In this document: in pieces, positions 9,111 to 20,700 of the stretch
How positions within the stretch are numbered: position 1 is the first letter of the stretch
How the letters are laid out: each line of letters starts with the position of its first letter
NCBI GenBank assembly: GCA_040380855.1
Contig: JBEIIG010000009.1
Span: 15,978-79,977 of the forward strand
Source: VFMC01 sp040380855
GTDB taxonomy: Bacteria > Actinomycetota > Acidimicrobiia > Acidimicrobiales > Ilumatobacteraceae
Direction: 5' to 3'
Length of the DNA stretch: 64,000 nt
Translations under genes and position numbers: made by a program
Notes under the pieces: generated by a model
What the model saw: only the letters and a program-made list of their open reading frames with translations
The model's database searches: none
What the model was told of the DNA's origin: nothing

Positions 9111-9222
9111 ACCCCGTCCGTGAGGCTGGACCCCGGGGAGGGTGGTCCGGCCTCACCGATCCCGTGGCTCCGTGCGCGTGGGCCACGTAGGTGGGGGTCC
9201 ACGCTCACGGACGAGGTGTGGG
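9111..9222. repeat. Nested inverted repeats between molybdoenzyme and MgtE-N genes
   Basis: The inner arms GTGAGGCTGGACC (9120-9132) and GGTCCGGCCTCAC (9144-9156) pair over 13 positions with one G-U-type mismatch, giving a terminator-like hairpin. An outer arm around 9111-9124 (CCCCGTCCGTGAG) is complementary to CTCACGGACGAGG starting at 9204. The whole 112-bp block can therefore fold either as a terminator or as a longer structure ahead of the next gene, whose ATG is at 9276. Confidence 0.5.
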
Positions 9223-9275
9223 GTGGGGGGATATGCGGGCCGACCAGCGCAGATGCGTAGGGGTAGCCTTGCCCC

Positions 9276-10529
9276 ATGGCAGGCGACCTCATCTACGCGT
9301 TCCGGGTGATGCGCCTGCCGTTGCTCGACGCCGGTGGTTCGCCCATCGGACGGCTCGAAGACATCGTCGTCATCCCACCCCAGGCCGGCGCAGCGCCTCG
9401 GGTGCTCGGCTTCGTCGCACTCAGCCAGCGTCGTCGCATCTTCGTCAACGTCGGCCGCATCGGCACCCTCGACAGCGACGGTGCCCGGCTGCGCAGTTGG
9501 GACGTCGACCTCAATCCGTTCAAGCCCCGTTCGGGTGAGGTACTGATCGGCCGCGACCTCATCGACAGCCGCGTCGGCGACGAGACCGTGAGCGATGTGG
9601 CCCTCGAGCCCGGTGGCGACGGTCGTCAGACCTGGTGGCAGATCAGCAAGGTACGCCTCGCCCGCCGCACCGCACTGCGACGGCGGCCCAGCTACCGCCT
9701 GCTCGACTACGACGAGGTACCGGGCCTGTTCCGCTCGACGGCCGGCAGCGAGATCGCTGCCGAAGCGGCGCGGTTGCGCGATATGCACCCCAGCGACGTC
9801 GCCGCCGTGGTGCGCAGCCTGCCCCTCACCCAGCGCAAGCAGTTGGCTGCGGTGATGGACGACGAGCGTCTGGCCGACCTGCTCGAGGAACTGCCCGAGA
9901 GCGAGCAGTTGCGCATCATCGAAGGCCTCGACCTCGAGCGCCTCACCAGCGTGCTCGAAGAGATGGAGTACGACGACGCAGCCGACCTGCTGGCCGAGAT
10001 GCCGGGCGAACAGCGCACGCGCATCCTCGACGCAATGGACGACGAGGACGCCGACGTGATGCGCCGACTGCTCGCCTACGACGAGGGCACGGCAGGGTCG
10101 TTGATGACACCCGACATCATCGTGCTCGGCCCTACCGCCACGGTCGCCGAAGCACTGGCCCAGGTGCGCGATCCCGAATGGTTGGTCAGCATCGCGGCCC
10201 AGGTGTTCGTGGTGCAGCCGCCCTACAAGGCACCGACAGGCACCTACCTCGGCGTGGTGCACTTCCAGCGCCTGCTGCGCGAACCGCCGAGCATGGAACT
10301 GGGTCGGTGCCTCGAACAAGAGCCCACCATCTCGCCCGACATGTCCGAGCGCGAGGTGGCCGAACGGTTGGCCAGCTACAACCTGCTCGCCGTCGGCGTG
10401 TGCGACGATGCCGGTCGTCTGCTGGGCGCCATCACTGTCGACGACGTGCTCGACCGCACCCTGCCCGCCGGTTGGCGGCAACGTCGCCGTGTCTCGGCCC
10501 ACCCGACCCAGCAGGGGGCGGCCTCGTGA
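9276..10529 (+). CDS. MgtE N-domain / CBS-domain protein, soluble
   Basis: 417 aa. A PRC-barrel-like N-terminal part (residues 1-125) is followed by an MgtE intracellular N domain (about 165-275) with the typical repeated helices LRDMHPSDVAAVVRSLP, DERLADLLEELPESEQLRII and MEYDDAADLLAEMPGEQ. Next come CBS-like motifs (AGSLMTPDIIVL ... ITVDDVLDRTLP). The MgtE membrane channel domain is absent, so this is a cytosolic sensor-like relative rather than a transporter. It overlaps the DUF1003 gene by 4 nt (GTGA); this pairing is common in actinobacteria and suggests a divalent-cation or membrane-linked role (inference). Confidence 0.85.
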   Translation: MAGDLIYAFRVMRLPLLDAGGSPIGRLEDIVVIPPQAGAAPRVLGFVALSQRRRIFVNVGRIGTLDSDGARLRSWDVDLNPFKPRSGEVLIGRDLIDSRVGDETVSDVALEPGGDGRQTWWQISKVRLARRTALRRRPSYRLLDYDEVPGLFRSTAGSEIAAEAARLRDMHPSDVAAVVRSLPLTQRKQLAAVMDDERLADLLEELPESEQLRIIEGLDLERLTSVLEEMEYDDAADLLAEMPGEQRTRILDAMDDEDADVMRRLLAYDEGTAGSLMTPDIIVLGPTATVAEALAQVRDPEWLVSIAAQVFVVQPPYKAPTGTYLGVVHFQRLLREPPSMELGRCLEQEPTISPDMSEREVAERLASYNLLAVGVCDDAGRLLGAITVDDVLDRTLPAGWRQRRRVSAHPTQQGAAS

Positions 10530-11062
10530 CCCGCCGCGACGACCTCACCACACCGCGCCAGCCACGCCGTATCGGCGTGCACTACGACCCCGAAGCATTC
10601 GGCCGTTTCAGCGAGAGTGTCGCCCGCCTCATGGGCACCGCCCGCTTCCTCGTGTACCAGACCGTGTTCTGTGTGCTCTGGGTGATGTGGAACACGTTCG
10701 CGCCCGAGCGGCTGCGGTTCGATCCGTGGCAGTTCATCGGCCTCACCCTGTTGCTGTCGTTGCAGGCCGCGTATGCAGCACCCCTCATCCTCCTCGCCCA
10801 GAACCGCCAGGAACAACGCGACCGGGTGCAGACCGACCTCGACCGGCGCGTCGCCGAGCGCACCCAGGCCGATACCGAGTTCCTGGCACGCGAGATCGCG
10901 AGCATCCGCCTGTCGCTGGCCGATGTGGCGACGACGAGCGATGTGGGCGAGTACCTCGAACGGCTCACCGACGCCGTCGAGCGCATGAACGAACGCCTGG
11001 GTGAGATCGAGGTGCGGGCCACCAAGGCCGACCCGCTCGATCAGCCGCGTAACCCTGCCTGA
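10526..11062 (+). CDS. DUF1003 membrane protein
   Basis: 178 aa starting at a GTG (10526) that overlaps the preceding stop as GTGA; the frame is open upstream but unrelated. Two membrane helices (about 43-60 and 67-88) fit the DUF1003 pattern (FLVYQTVFCVLWVMWNTF, QAAYAAPLILLAQNRQ). A long charged, predicted coiled-coil tail follows (about 92-170, RDRVQTDLDRRVAERTQADTEF). Function is unknown; coupling to the MgtE-N/CBS protein suggests a joint role. Its 3' end overlaps the convergent hydrolase gene by 22 nt. Confidence 0.85.
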   Translation: MTRRDDLTTPRQPRRIGVHYDPEAFGRFSESVARLMGTARFLVYQTVFCVLWVMWNTFAPERLRFDPWQFIGLTLLLSLQAAYAAPLILLAQNRQEQRDRVQTDLDRRVAERTQADTEFLAREIASIRLSLADVATTSDVGEYLERLTDAVERMNERLGEIEVRATKADPLDQPRNPA

Positions 11063-11931
11063 TCGCCGCTGGTGCGCATCAGGGCGTCGGCGACGTGGTC
11101 GACCAGTACACGGGTGGCTCGACTGAACTCGGCCGGCGACTCCCACGGCACCAGGTGGTCGCCCGCCACCTCCACCTGATGGGCACCCAACGCCGCCGCG
11201 AGCTGACGCTGTTTGCTCGGCCGCACCAGCCGATCGCGGGTGGTGACCAGTGCACCTGCCGGCTTGCCCAGCAGATGCGCCCATGGCCGTGCGTCGTACC
11301 GGCTCAGGGCGAAGCCGGCGTGCACGATGGCCACCGAGTCGCCGCGGCGAGTCTCGGCCTCGAGCCACGGCGCATAGTCGTGCAGTTCGTGATCGGGACC
11401 GACCATCTTCGCCAGCCCGAACCGCAGCCAGCGCGGGAATGCCCACGAACGCAGCATCGGGCCCATCAGGCGCACACCCCGCCACCGCAACCGCTCGCGA
11501 CGGGTGGCCCGCCATTCGAGCGCTGTGGCCTGCACCACCATGCCGGCCACCAGATCGGGATGGCGGTTCGCCAGGTGCAGGCTGATCGGACCACCCATCG
11601 AGTAGCCGACCGTGATCACCGGCCCGACACCCAGTTCGGTCAGCAGCGATGCAGCATCGTCGGCTGCGTCCTCGAGGTGGAACGGAGCCGGCGTGCGCAC
11701 GCCACGGCCATGACCGCGATGGTCGATCCCGATGAACGAGTACCGCTCGGCCAGGGCTTCGTAGGCGGTGAAGAACTGCAGGTCGGCGCTCGCCGTCCAG
11801 CCGTGCAACAGCAGAAGGGTCGGTGCCGATGGATCGGCGTGCTGGTGGTGACGGATGAAGGTCTCGCCGCGGCCCGGCAGCATCACCGTGCGGCCAGGCG
11901 GGAGCCAGGGAACGACGAACGGTTCGTTCAT
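11041..11931 (-). CDS. Alpha/beta-hydrolase fold enzyme
   Basis: 296 aa from the ATG at 11931, whose ATGA overlaps the stop of the upstream Rossmann-protein gene; longer in-frame starts fall inside that gene. It shows LLLLHGWTASADLQFF (oxyanion hole), IGIDHRGHGRG, nucleophile elbow GYSMGG (Ser) and a C-terminal catalytic His in AGDHLVPWESP. It is a small-molecule esterase- or haloperoxidase-like hydrolase of unknown substrate, cytoplasmic since no signal peptide is visible. It is probably cotranslated with the upstream NAD-binding protein. Confidence 0.88.
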   Translation of the reverse strand: MNEPFVVPWLPPGRTVMLPGRGETFIRHHQHADPSAPTLLLLHGWTASADLQFFTAYEALAERYSFIGIDHRGHGRGVRTPAPFHLEDAADDAASLLTELGVGPVITVGYSMGGPISLHLANRHPDLVAGMVVQATALEWRATRRERLRWRGVRLMGPMLRSWAFPRWLRFGLAKMVGPDHELHDYAPWLEAETRRGDSVAIVHAGFALSRYDARPWAHLLGKPAGALVTTRDRLVRPSKQRQLAAALGAHQVEVAGDHLVPWESPAEFSRATRVLVDHVADALMRTSGDQAGLRG

Positions 11932-12920
11932 GTGTGTGCCACCCTTGCGATGCCGGTGTACTCCTGCAGCATCACCCCGGCATCGGCAGCGGCTGCGAGC
12001 AGCCATGCCGTCGGCACCGAGTCGGCGCCCGCCACGGTCAGGCCGGGGGCGAGCCGCCCGTCCGCGCACACCTCGGCGAACAACGCACCCACCGTGCCGG
12101 CGATGTCGCCGGTTCGACCGACGGCGCCGGCCACCTGGGTGACCCGCGCACCGTCGGCTGCGGCACCGCGCACCTCGACCCTGATGGCCCCCCGATCGCC
12201 CTCACGGTGCGGGGGTGCCAGCAGCGGCAGGCGTGCCGTCAGGCGATCGCGTCGACGTGCCGACACCCGCGCCGAGATGCGGTCGGCATCGGGAAACGCC
12301 CGTTGCAGCAGCAATGGTTCGGGGAGCGCACCGCGATAGCAGTCGGCCGGCCCGATCGGCTCGGGGAACCACACCAACTCGCGCCCGCTGCCACCGGGTC
12401 GATCGAACCATTCGCCGTCGTGCCACCCCACCGCACGCGAACCGAGCGCACGGTGGTGCTGACGCGCACATGCCGGGCCGCCCGTGCCGTGCATCGCAAC
12501 ATGGATCTCGTCGACCACGGCCAACTGGTCGGCCAGGAAGCGGGCGAGCAGTCCCGACAGACCGGGCGACATCCCGGCACCCACGACCACACATCGATCG
12601 GCGGCCTCGGCGACGGCTCCGAGGTCGCACAATCCGGGCACGTCGTCGAGGTCGTCACCGAGGCTCACCACATGACAGCCCTCGGCCAGCAACGTCGCCA
12701 CGCCTGGTCGGTGTGGCGCGGGCGTGGCCACCACCACTGCGTCGGTGGCGCCGAGGTCGTCGATCGAGGCCAACACCACGCCACCGAGTCGACTCGCGGC
12801 ACGGCGGGCGGCAGCCCCATCGGTGTCGAACCAGGCAGTACGGATCCCGCGGTGACGAAGGGTCCGCCCAACCGCCTGGCCCGTGACACCGGCGCCCAGC
12901 ACACCCACGATCGCGGTCAT
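11928..12920 (-). CDS. NAD(P)-binding Rossmann protein (saccharopine dehydrogenase-like)
   Basis: 330 aa. The N-terminus has a clear dinucleotide-binding motif, VGVLGAGVTGQAVGRTL (GxGxxG, residues 8-13), an acidic residue ending strand two (WFDTD) and VVVATPAPH. The middle region (VVVGAGMSPGLSGLLARFLAD) and overall length resemble saccharopine-dehydrogenase-like or homospermidine-synthase-like reductases. No family was recognised firmly and the reaction is unknown. It sits between a 44-aa membrane micro-protein and a hydrolase in a compact minus-strand operon. Confidence 0.7.
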   Translation of the reverse strand: MTAIVGVLGAGVTGQAVGRTLRHRGIRTAWFDTDGAAARRAASRLGGVVLASIDDLGATDAVVVATPAPHRPGVATLLAEGCHVVSLGDDLDDVPGLCDLGAVAEAADRCVVVGAGMSPGLSGLLARFLADQLAVVDEIHVAMHGTGGPACARQHHRALGSRAVGWHDGEWFDRPGGSGRELVWFPEPIGPADCYRGALPEPLLLQRAFPDADRISARVSARRRDRLTARLPLLAPPHREGDRGAIRVEVRGAAADGARVTQVAGAVGRTGDIAGTVGALFAEVCADGRLAPGLTVAGADSVPTAWLLAAAADAGVMLQEYTGIARVAHT

Positions 12921-12927
12921 GCGGCGC

Positions 12928-13062
12928 TCACGAGTCGGGGACGCGCAATTCGCGCCAGCCGCCCTCCTGGGGTGGCACCCCTCCGTTGCCGCGCAACCGC
13001 AGCGCGCCGGCGATCACGCTTGCGATCGACAACGCAAGCAGGGCCCGGCGCAGCAATCTCAT
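12928..13062 (-). CDS. 44-aa membrane micro-protein
   Basis: ATG at 13062, TGA at 12928-12930, ending 7 nt before the Rossmann-protein gene. The product starts MRLLRRALLALSIASVIAGAL: two arginines followed by one hydrophobic helix, then a short polar tail ending RELRVPDS. This looks like a single-pass membrane micro-protein. Its shape (one helix, tryptophan-containing polar tail) recalls the actinobacterial DLW-39 family found near gyrA and tRNA genes, but that is only a resemblance. Composition is consistent with coding. Confidence 0.5.
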   Translation of the reverse strand: MRLLRRALLALSIASVIAGALRLRGNGGVPPQEGGWRELRVPDS

Positions 13063-13146
13063 GGGCGTCAGCGTAGGCGTGCACGGCGTCTGCCACCACC
13101 CGACAAGACCTTGTCAACGATGTGTCAAGCCATGGTATGGTACGGC

Positions 13147-13262
13147 CACCGTACGTGGTGTGACGAAAGGGGGCCGTCATGGCAAAGGGTGCTCGCTGGA
13201 CGTGATCGTCGGATGACCTCCGACGACTGAACGGGAACCGGCCCACGTGGCCGGTTCTTCGC
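13147..13262 (+). ncRNA. Candidate small transcript with 8-codon ORF and terminator
   Basis: A promoter-like pair, TTGTCA (13111-13116) and TATGGT (13136-13141), spaced 19, precedes a hairpin GTACGG/CCGTAC (13140-13154). A strong Shine-Dalgarno AAAGGGGG follows 5 nt before an ATG at 13179 that encodes only MAKGARWT and stops. Then come a second hairpin (TCGTCGGA/TCCGACGA) and the terminator stem at 13235-13257. No plus-strand gene follows, so it is either a small RNA, a micro-peptide gene or an orphan leader. The promoter assignment is weak. Confidence 0.35.
13235..13257. terminator. Bidirectional terminator hairpin
   Basis: A perfect 9-bp stem, GAACCGGCC (13235-13243) and GGCCGGTTC (13249-13257), with a 5-nt loop and a TTC run on the plus strand. 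It lies between the MFS stop (13264, minus strand) and the putative small plus-strand transcript, so it can serve both. Confidence 0.65.
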
Positions 13263-13263
13263 G

Positions 13264-14412
13264 TCAGGGCTCAGGTTCGACGACAGGCGGAGCACTGTTG
13301 TCGACACCGGCCAGGCCGACCATCACCAGGGCCAGCACGGCGAACTGGGCCACACCGGCGACGACGATCACCGTGCCGACGCCCACTGCATCGCCGATGA
13401 CCGCCGCGAGCAGACTGCCTGCCACCGTGCCGATCGCGATGACGAGTTGGAACAGGGCCAGCACTCGCCCCATCATCGCACCGGGGATCAGTCGCTGCCG
13501 GATGGTCATCGTCACCACACCACCGAGCGTGACACTGAAGCCCCATGCTGCGAGCGCCGCACCGGCCACCCACCAGCGATCGGTGGTGCCGAACACGATG
13601 TAGGCGATGGCGTTCCCGATCACTCCGACTGCGAGTGCCACTCGTTGCCCCAGCGCGGCGATGATCCACTTGGCGCACAGGCCCGCTGCTGTCGATCCGA
13701 ATGCAACGAGCGTGAGAAGCGGCCCATACCCGGCCACCGACACGCCGACGCGGTCGCGGAGCACCACGGGCAGCAGGGTGAACACCAGAGCTCCGGTCAA
13801 CGACAGTGCGCCGAGCGCGAACCAGATCGCCACGAGCGGTCGCGAGCGGCGCAGATGATCGATCGCACTGTCGAGGCGCATCTCGGCACGCCTCGCCACG
13901 CTCGCACGCGGCTGCGGGGGCACGGCGCGCAGCAACGCCGCCGACGCGCCGTAGGTGACGGCATCGAGGAGAAACGGTGCCCACGGGGCAAGCGCGAACA
14001 GCAGCGGCCCCAGCGGTGTACCGACGAACTCTGTTCCGTCAGCCGCAGCTGCGAGCTTCCCGTTCGCGTCCTCGAGCAGTTCGTCGGGCACGATGGTGGG
14101 CACGGTGGGATGTACCGCTGCGGTGAACAGCACCGATGCCGACCCCATCACGAACGCCAACACCACCACCAGCACGATGGTCAGTCGGTCGGCGACCACG
14201 AGCACGACGACCAACGCCATCGCGACACCACTCACCAACTCCGAACCGATCAGCAACTGACGGCGATCGTGACGATCGGCGCTCATCCCGCTCGGCAGTG
14301 CGAACAACAGCGCCGGCAGGGCTGCGGCAGCAGCCACCAGGCCGAGCACATGTTCTTGTTGGCTCTCCGACGTCAACTCGAGGATCAGCAGCGGCAGGGC
14401 CGCTGTGGTCAT
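13264..14412 (-). CDS. MFS transporter (enterobactin-exporter-like); N-terminus probably starts upstream
   Basis: 382 aa from the first ATG (14412), with about ten to twelve membrane helices, and the MFS loop signature SGMSADRHDRRQLLIGSELVSG between helices two and three. It resembles MFS_3/enterobactin-exporter or macrolide-efflux proteins. The 36 codons before the ATG are open and encode STFWRLWTAAAASRAGSH in frame, which matches the usual first-helix start of the family. The real start therefore lies near 14472 (CTG) or 14511 (ATC), since no ATG, GTG or TTG exists there. The substrate is unknown. Confidence 0.85.
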   Translation of the reverse strand: MTTAALPLLILELTSESQQEHVLGLVAAAAALPALLFALPSGMSADRHDRRQLLIGSELVSGVAMALVVVLVVADRLTIVLVVVLAFVMGSASVLFTAAVHPTVPTIVPDELLEDANGKLAAAADGTEFVGTPLGPLLFALAPWAPFLLDAVTYGASAALLRAVPPQPRASVARRAEMRLDSAIDHLRRSRPLVAIWFALGALSLTGALVFTLLPVVLRDRVGVSVAGYGPLLTLVAFGSTAAGLCAKWIIAALGQRVALAVGVIGNAIAYIVFGTTDRWWVAGAALAAWGFSVTLGGVVTMTIRQRLIPGAMMGRVLALFQLVIAIGTVAGSLLAAVIGDAVGVGTVIVVAGVAQFAVLALVMVGLAGVDNSAPPVVEPEP

Positions 14413-14559
14413 GTGCGACCCGGCACGTGAGGCGGCAGCAGCGGTCCACAGACGCCAGAACGTCGACGGCAGACGAGATGCCGTGGGGCGGGCCGTGGGT
14501 GCGGTGCTGATGGCGGCACGTTAGTGCGGCCCGGGACCACCGAAATCGAAGTGCAGCGG

Positions 14560-14633
14560 TGGGGCTAACAAGAATCGAACTTGTGACCTCATCCTTATCA
14601 GGGATGCGCTCTAACCGACTGAGCTATAGCCCC
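14560..14633 (-). tRNA. tRNA-Ile (GAT anticodon)
   Basis: 74 nt on the minus strand. The acceptor stem GGGGCTA/TAGCCCC, D arm GCTC...GAGC, anticodon stem CATCC/GGATG enclosing loop CTGATAA (anticodon GAT) and T arm ACAAG/CTTGT with TTCGATT all fit. The CCA end is not encoded; A is the discriminator. The position after DUF3566 and gyrA is the same as ileT in mycobacteria. Confidence 0.97.
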
Positions 14634-14673
14634 GCTAGCAGGTGGCAAGGCTACCGGCCGCAAGCCGGTTCCC

Positions 14674-15387
14674 TCAACTGCGAATCACGGGTGTCGACGA
14701 CTCCGGTGGCAGCACCACGCCGTCGGGTGGCCGGGGCCGCACGATCACTTCCTCTTCGAGCACCGTCACCCGCACGCCGCCGACGAGGTCGGCGATCAGG
14801 TTGAACAAGGTGGCGAGCAGGACGACGAAGCCGGTGAGGCCCACCGCGACGAACAATCCGCCCACCCAGGCGTTGTGGTAGATCTGCCCTCCGTTGAACT
14901 CGAAGCTCGACCAGCCGAACTGCTCGAAGAACTGTTCGACGTTGTCGATCGTGCCGGTGGCGTAGGCGACGTTCCACAACAGCACCCCGGCGGTGAGGCA
15001 CACGGCGTACAGGATGGTGTTGAACACCAGCGCCACCTTGAACACGCTCCAGGTATCGACATGGCGCACGACGCGGGTGACCCGGCGTACCCGCGGGCGA
15101 CGGCGGAACAGCACCGGTCCCGCCGAGCTGGAGGCCACCACGACCGGTGGAGGCACCGGTGCGGTGACCGGGGCAGCAGCGACCGGTTCGACGATCGGTG
15201 TGTTCGGCTGGGGGGCCGGAGCCGGATGATCGACCGAGGGCTCGGGGATCGCCTCGACGATCGACGGCAGCACCGGTGCGCCGACCGGCGCCGGGGCATC
15301 GCCCACCTTGCTCAACTGCTCGAGCGGGTCTGGTTCGGCAGCACGCGCCAGCGGAGGCCTCGACGGGTTGGCATCACTGGGCGTCAC
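14674..15387 (-). CDS. DUF3566 membrane protein
   Basis: 237 aa. A long proline/alanine-rich cytoplasmic N-terminus (1-95) precedes a basic stretch (RRRPRVRRVTRVVRHVDTWSVFKVAL) and two membrane helices (about 117-142 and 177-200) with FNGGQIYHNAWVGGLFVAVG between them. This is the DUF3566 pattern of the gene following gyrA in actinobacteria (Rv0007 in M. tuberculosis). The function is unknown; a link to the cell envelope or division is usually assumed from the membrane topology. It lies directly before tRNA-Ile. Confidence 0.88.
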   Translation of the reverse strand: MTPSDANPSRPPLARAAEPDPLEQLSKVGDAPAPVGAPVLPSIVEAIPEPSVDHPAPAPQPNTPIVEPVAAAPVTAPVPPPVVVASSSAGPVLFRRRPRVRRVTRVVRHVDTWSVFKVALVFNTILYAVCLTAGVLLWNVAYATGTIDNVEQFFEQFGWSSFEFNGGQIYHNAWVGGLFVAVGLTGFVVLLATLFNLIADLVGGVRVTVLEEEVIVRPRPPDGVVLPPESSTPVIRS

Positions 15388-15739
15388 AACGGCCCAGTGT
15401 AGAGAACCCGGTGTCGGCGACGGTCGCGGTTGCGCTCACGGCCCGTTGCTCGCGCGAGCCGACGCGTCGACCGCGCCGATCTCGACCGTCACCACGACGT
15501 CGTCGCCGACCTGATCGAACGCCACCAGCGTGGCACCGTTCGCGTCGGCGAGCCCAGCCGCAGCGTCGCGTCCACCGCTCACGCCGGCCAGGGCAGCGGC
15601 GTCGGCAGCGATCTGTGCGCGCTGGCGCTGCACCATCACCACCCCGACTCGACCGACCCCGACCGACAGCAGCGCAGCGAGCACCAACGCAGCCGGGATC
15701 ATCAGCACCACCTGGCCGTGATCGCGAGGCGCAGTGCGG

Positions 15740-18225
<2,486 letters not shown>

Positions 18226-18226
<1 letters not shown>

Positions 18227-20184
18227 CAGAAGTCGAGGTTCCTCACGTCGCGTGCATTGGTGGTGATGAACTGCTTGCGCAGGTCGACGTCGTCGCCCAT
18301 GAGCACGCTCATGATCTCGTCGGCCAGCGCGGCCTCTTCGACAGTGACCTGCAGCAGGGTGCGCGACCCGGCGTCCATCGTGGTGCTGCGCAACTCTTCC
18401 CAGTCCATCTCGCCCAGGCCCTTCAGGCGCTGGAACTCCTTCTTGTGGTTGGGGCGTTCCTCGAGGAAGCGGGCCTTGGCCGCATCGTCTTTCAGGTACA
18501 CCTTCTCCTTGCCGACCTCGGTGGAGTACAGCGGCGGCTGAGCGATGTAGACGAAACCGGCGTCGACCATGGGTCGCATCTGCCGGTAGAAGAACGTGAG
18601 CAGCAACGTGCGGATGTGGCTGCCGTCGACATCGGCATCGGCCAGCACGATGACCTTGTGGTAGCGGGCCTTGGCCGCATCGAACTCTTCGCCGATGCCG
18701 CCACCGATGGCCGTGACGAGGTTCTGCACCTCGTTGTTCTTCAACATCTTGTCGATGCGGGCGCGCTCGACGTTCAGGATCTTGCCGCGGATGGGCAAGA
18801 TGGCCTGGGTGCGCGGGTCGCGAGCATCGAGCGCGGTACCGCCGGCCGAGTCGCCTTCGACGATGAACAGTTCGCTCTCGGCGGGGTTGCCGCTGGTGCA
18901 GTCCTTCAACTTGTCGGGCATGCCTGCGCCGCTGAGGGCGGTCTTGCGGCGGATGGCGTTGCGCGCATTCTTCGCTGCCACACGTGCCTGCGCTGCGGCC
19001 TGCGCCTTCTTCACCAGGCGGTTGGCCTCGGTGGGGTTCTCTTCCAGCCACTCGGCCAACTTCTCGTTGGTGGCCTTCTGCACGAACGAGCGCATGGGCA
19101 CATTGCCCAACTTCGCTTTGGTCTGGCCCTCGAACTGCGGCTCGCGCAACTTCACCGCGACGATGGCGGTGATGCCCTCGCGGATGTCTTCGCCGAGGAG
19201 GTTGTCGTCTTTCTCCTTCAGCAGGTTCTTCGCCCGGGCGTACTTGTTGACCACGCTGGTGAGGGCGGTCTTGAAACCCTCGACATGCATGCCGCCCTCG
19301 ATGGTGGAGATGCCGTTCGCGTAGCCGTGGATGCCCTCGTGGTAGCCGGTGTTCCACTGCACGGCGATGTCGAGGGTCTGGCCGTTCTCGCCGTCTTCGT
19401 CTTCGTAGTGGGCGACCTTGCTGAACAGTGCCTCCTTCGACGCGTTGAGGTGCTTGACGAAGTCGACGATGCCGCCCTTGTAGAGGTAGGTGACCTCCTG
19501 CTCGCGCCCCGCCCGTTCGTCGCGGAACACGATCTCGAGGCCCTTGTTGAGGAAGGCCATGGTCTGCAGTCGCTCGAGCACGGTGCGGGCGACGAACTCG
19601 GTGCCCTCGGCCACGAAGATGCCGGCATCGGGCCAGAACGACACACTGGTGCCGGTGCGACGCCCGCGAGCAGGGGTGGCACCGGTGACGGCGATCTTGC
19701 CCTGCGGCTTGCCGCCCTTCGCGTACTCCTGCATGTAGCGATTGCCGTCGCGGTCGACCTCGAGCACGAGGCGTTCGCTGAGTGCATTGACCACGCTGAC
19801 GCCCACGCCGTGCAGGCCGCCCGACACCTTGTAGCCCTCACCGCCGAACTTGCCACCGGCGTGCAACACGGTGAGCACCACCTCGGCGGCGCTCTTGCCC
19901 TTGTGCGGACCCGACGGATACGGGTCGACCGGGATACCGCGGCCGTTGTCGTCGACGCGGCACCCGCCATCGGCCAACAGGGTGACGCCGATTCGGGTGC
20001 AGAACCCGGCCATCGCTTCGTCGACGGCGTTGTCGACCACCTCCCAGATGAGGTGGTGCAGACCGGCCAGACCGGTGGAGCCGATGTACATGCCGGGGCG
20101 CTTGCGAACGGGGTCGAGCCCTTCGAGCACCTGGATGTCCTTGGCCCCGTAATCGGCAGTTGGCTTGTTGGTGTCAGCGGACAC
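18226..20184 (-). CDS. gyrB: DNA gyrase subunit B
   Basis: 652 aa. ATPase subunit of gyrase. The N-terminal GHKL domain shows VLEGLDPVRKRPGMYIGS, EVVDNAVDEAMAG (catalytic Glu region), DDNGRGIPVD and GGLHGVGVSVVNALS. The TOPRIM domain has FIVEGDSAGGTALDARD and LADADVDGSHIRTLLLTFFYR, and the C-terminal MGDDVDLRKQFI is typical. Length is normal for actinobacterial GyrB. The ATG at 20184 follows a 173-bp gap with a minus-strand TAGGAT-like -10 at 20302-20307, a possible promoter. Confidence 0.97.
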
Positions 20185-20357
20185 GCGGAACCTCGATCAC
20201 TCGGCGGGAAAACTGGTCGTGACCAGCAACTTCAGTGGCGACACGGAGGCTGGCGGACGGGCACTGACGGCAGGCCAACCGGGGTCGCGACGACGGTCGT
20301 CATCCTACCGGAGGGGTGTGGCGCAGAGGCGGAGGGTCGGGCCCCCGAAGAGGGGTG

Positions 20358-20678
20358 TCAGCGTCGCTTGACGCGGATGTCGAAGTGCTCGACCGTGGCC
20401 CCGATCGTGGTGTGCAGACGAGCTCGCAGATCGGCCTCGAGGAACTTCAGTTGCGTCGCCCACGCCGGTTCGTCGACCTCCACCACGAGGCGCGTTCCGT
20501 CGAGTTTCACCGGTTGCACATGGGCCGCAACCACATCGCCCACGATCTCGTTCCAGCGGCCGAACACACCACCGAGCGTTCCTGCCGACACCGGCGCGGC
20601 ACCCTTGTCGCCCGGCCCGCGCAGCGACCGCATCACCCGCGTGAGACTGTCGCTCAGCGGGAGTGGATCACGGCTCAC
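20358..20678 (-). CDS. DUF721 / DciA-like protein
   Basis: 106 aa, with the DUF721 pattern GTLGGVFGRWNEIVGDVVAAHVQPVKLDGTRLVVEVDEPAWATQLKFLEADL. DUF721 proteins include DciA, the ancestral loader or operator of replicative helicase DnaB. The equivalent gene in M. tuberculosis (Rv0004) lies between recF and gyrB, as here. It probably acts in replication initiation together with the dnaB helicase encoded at 45930. A CPBP-protease gene separates it from recF in this window. The gap of 173 bp before gyrB suggests a separate transcript for gyrBA. Confidence 0.85.
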   Translation of the reverse strand: MSRDPLPLSDSLTRVMRSLRGPGDKGAAPVSAGTLGGVFGRWNEIVGDVVAAHVQPVKLDGTRLVVEVDEPAWATQLKFLEADLRARLHTTIGATVEHFDIRVKRR

Positions 20679-20700
20679 CGGGCGAGCGTACCGGGCCGAC

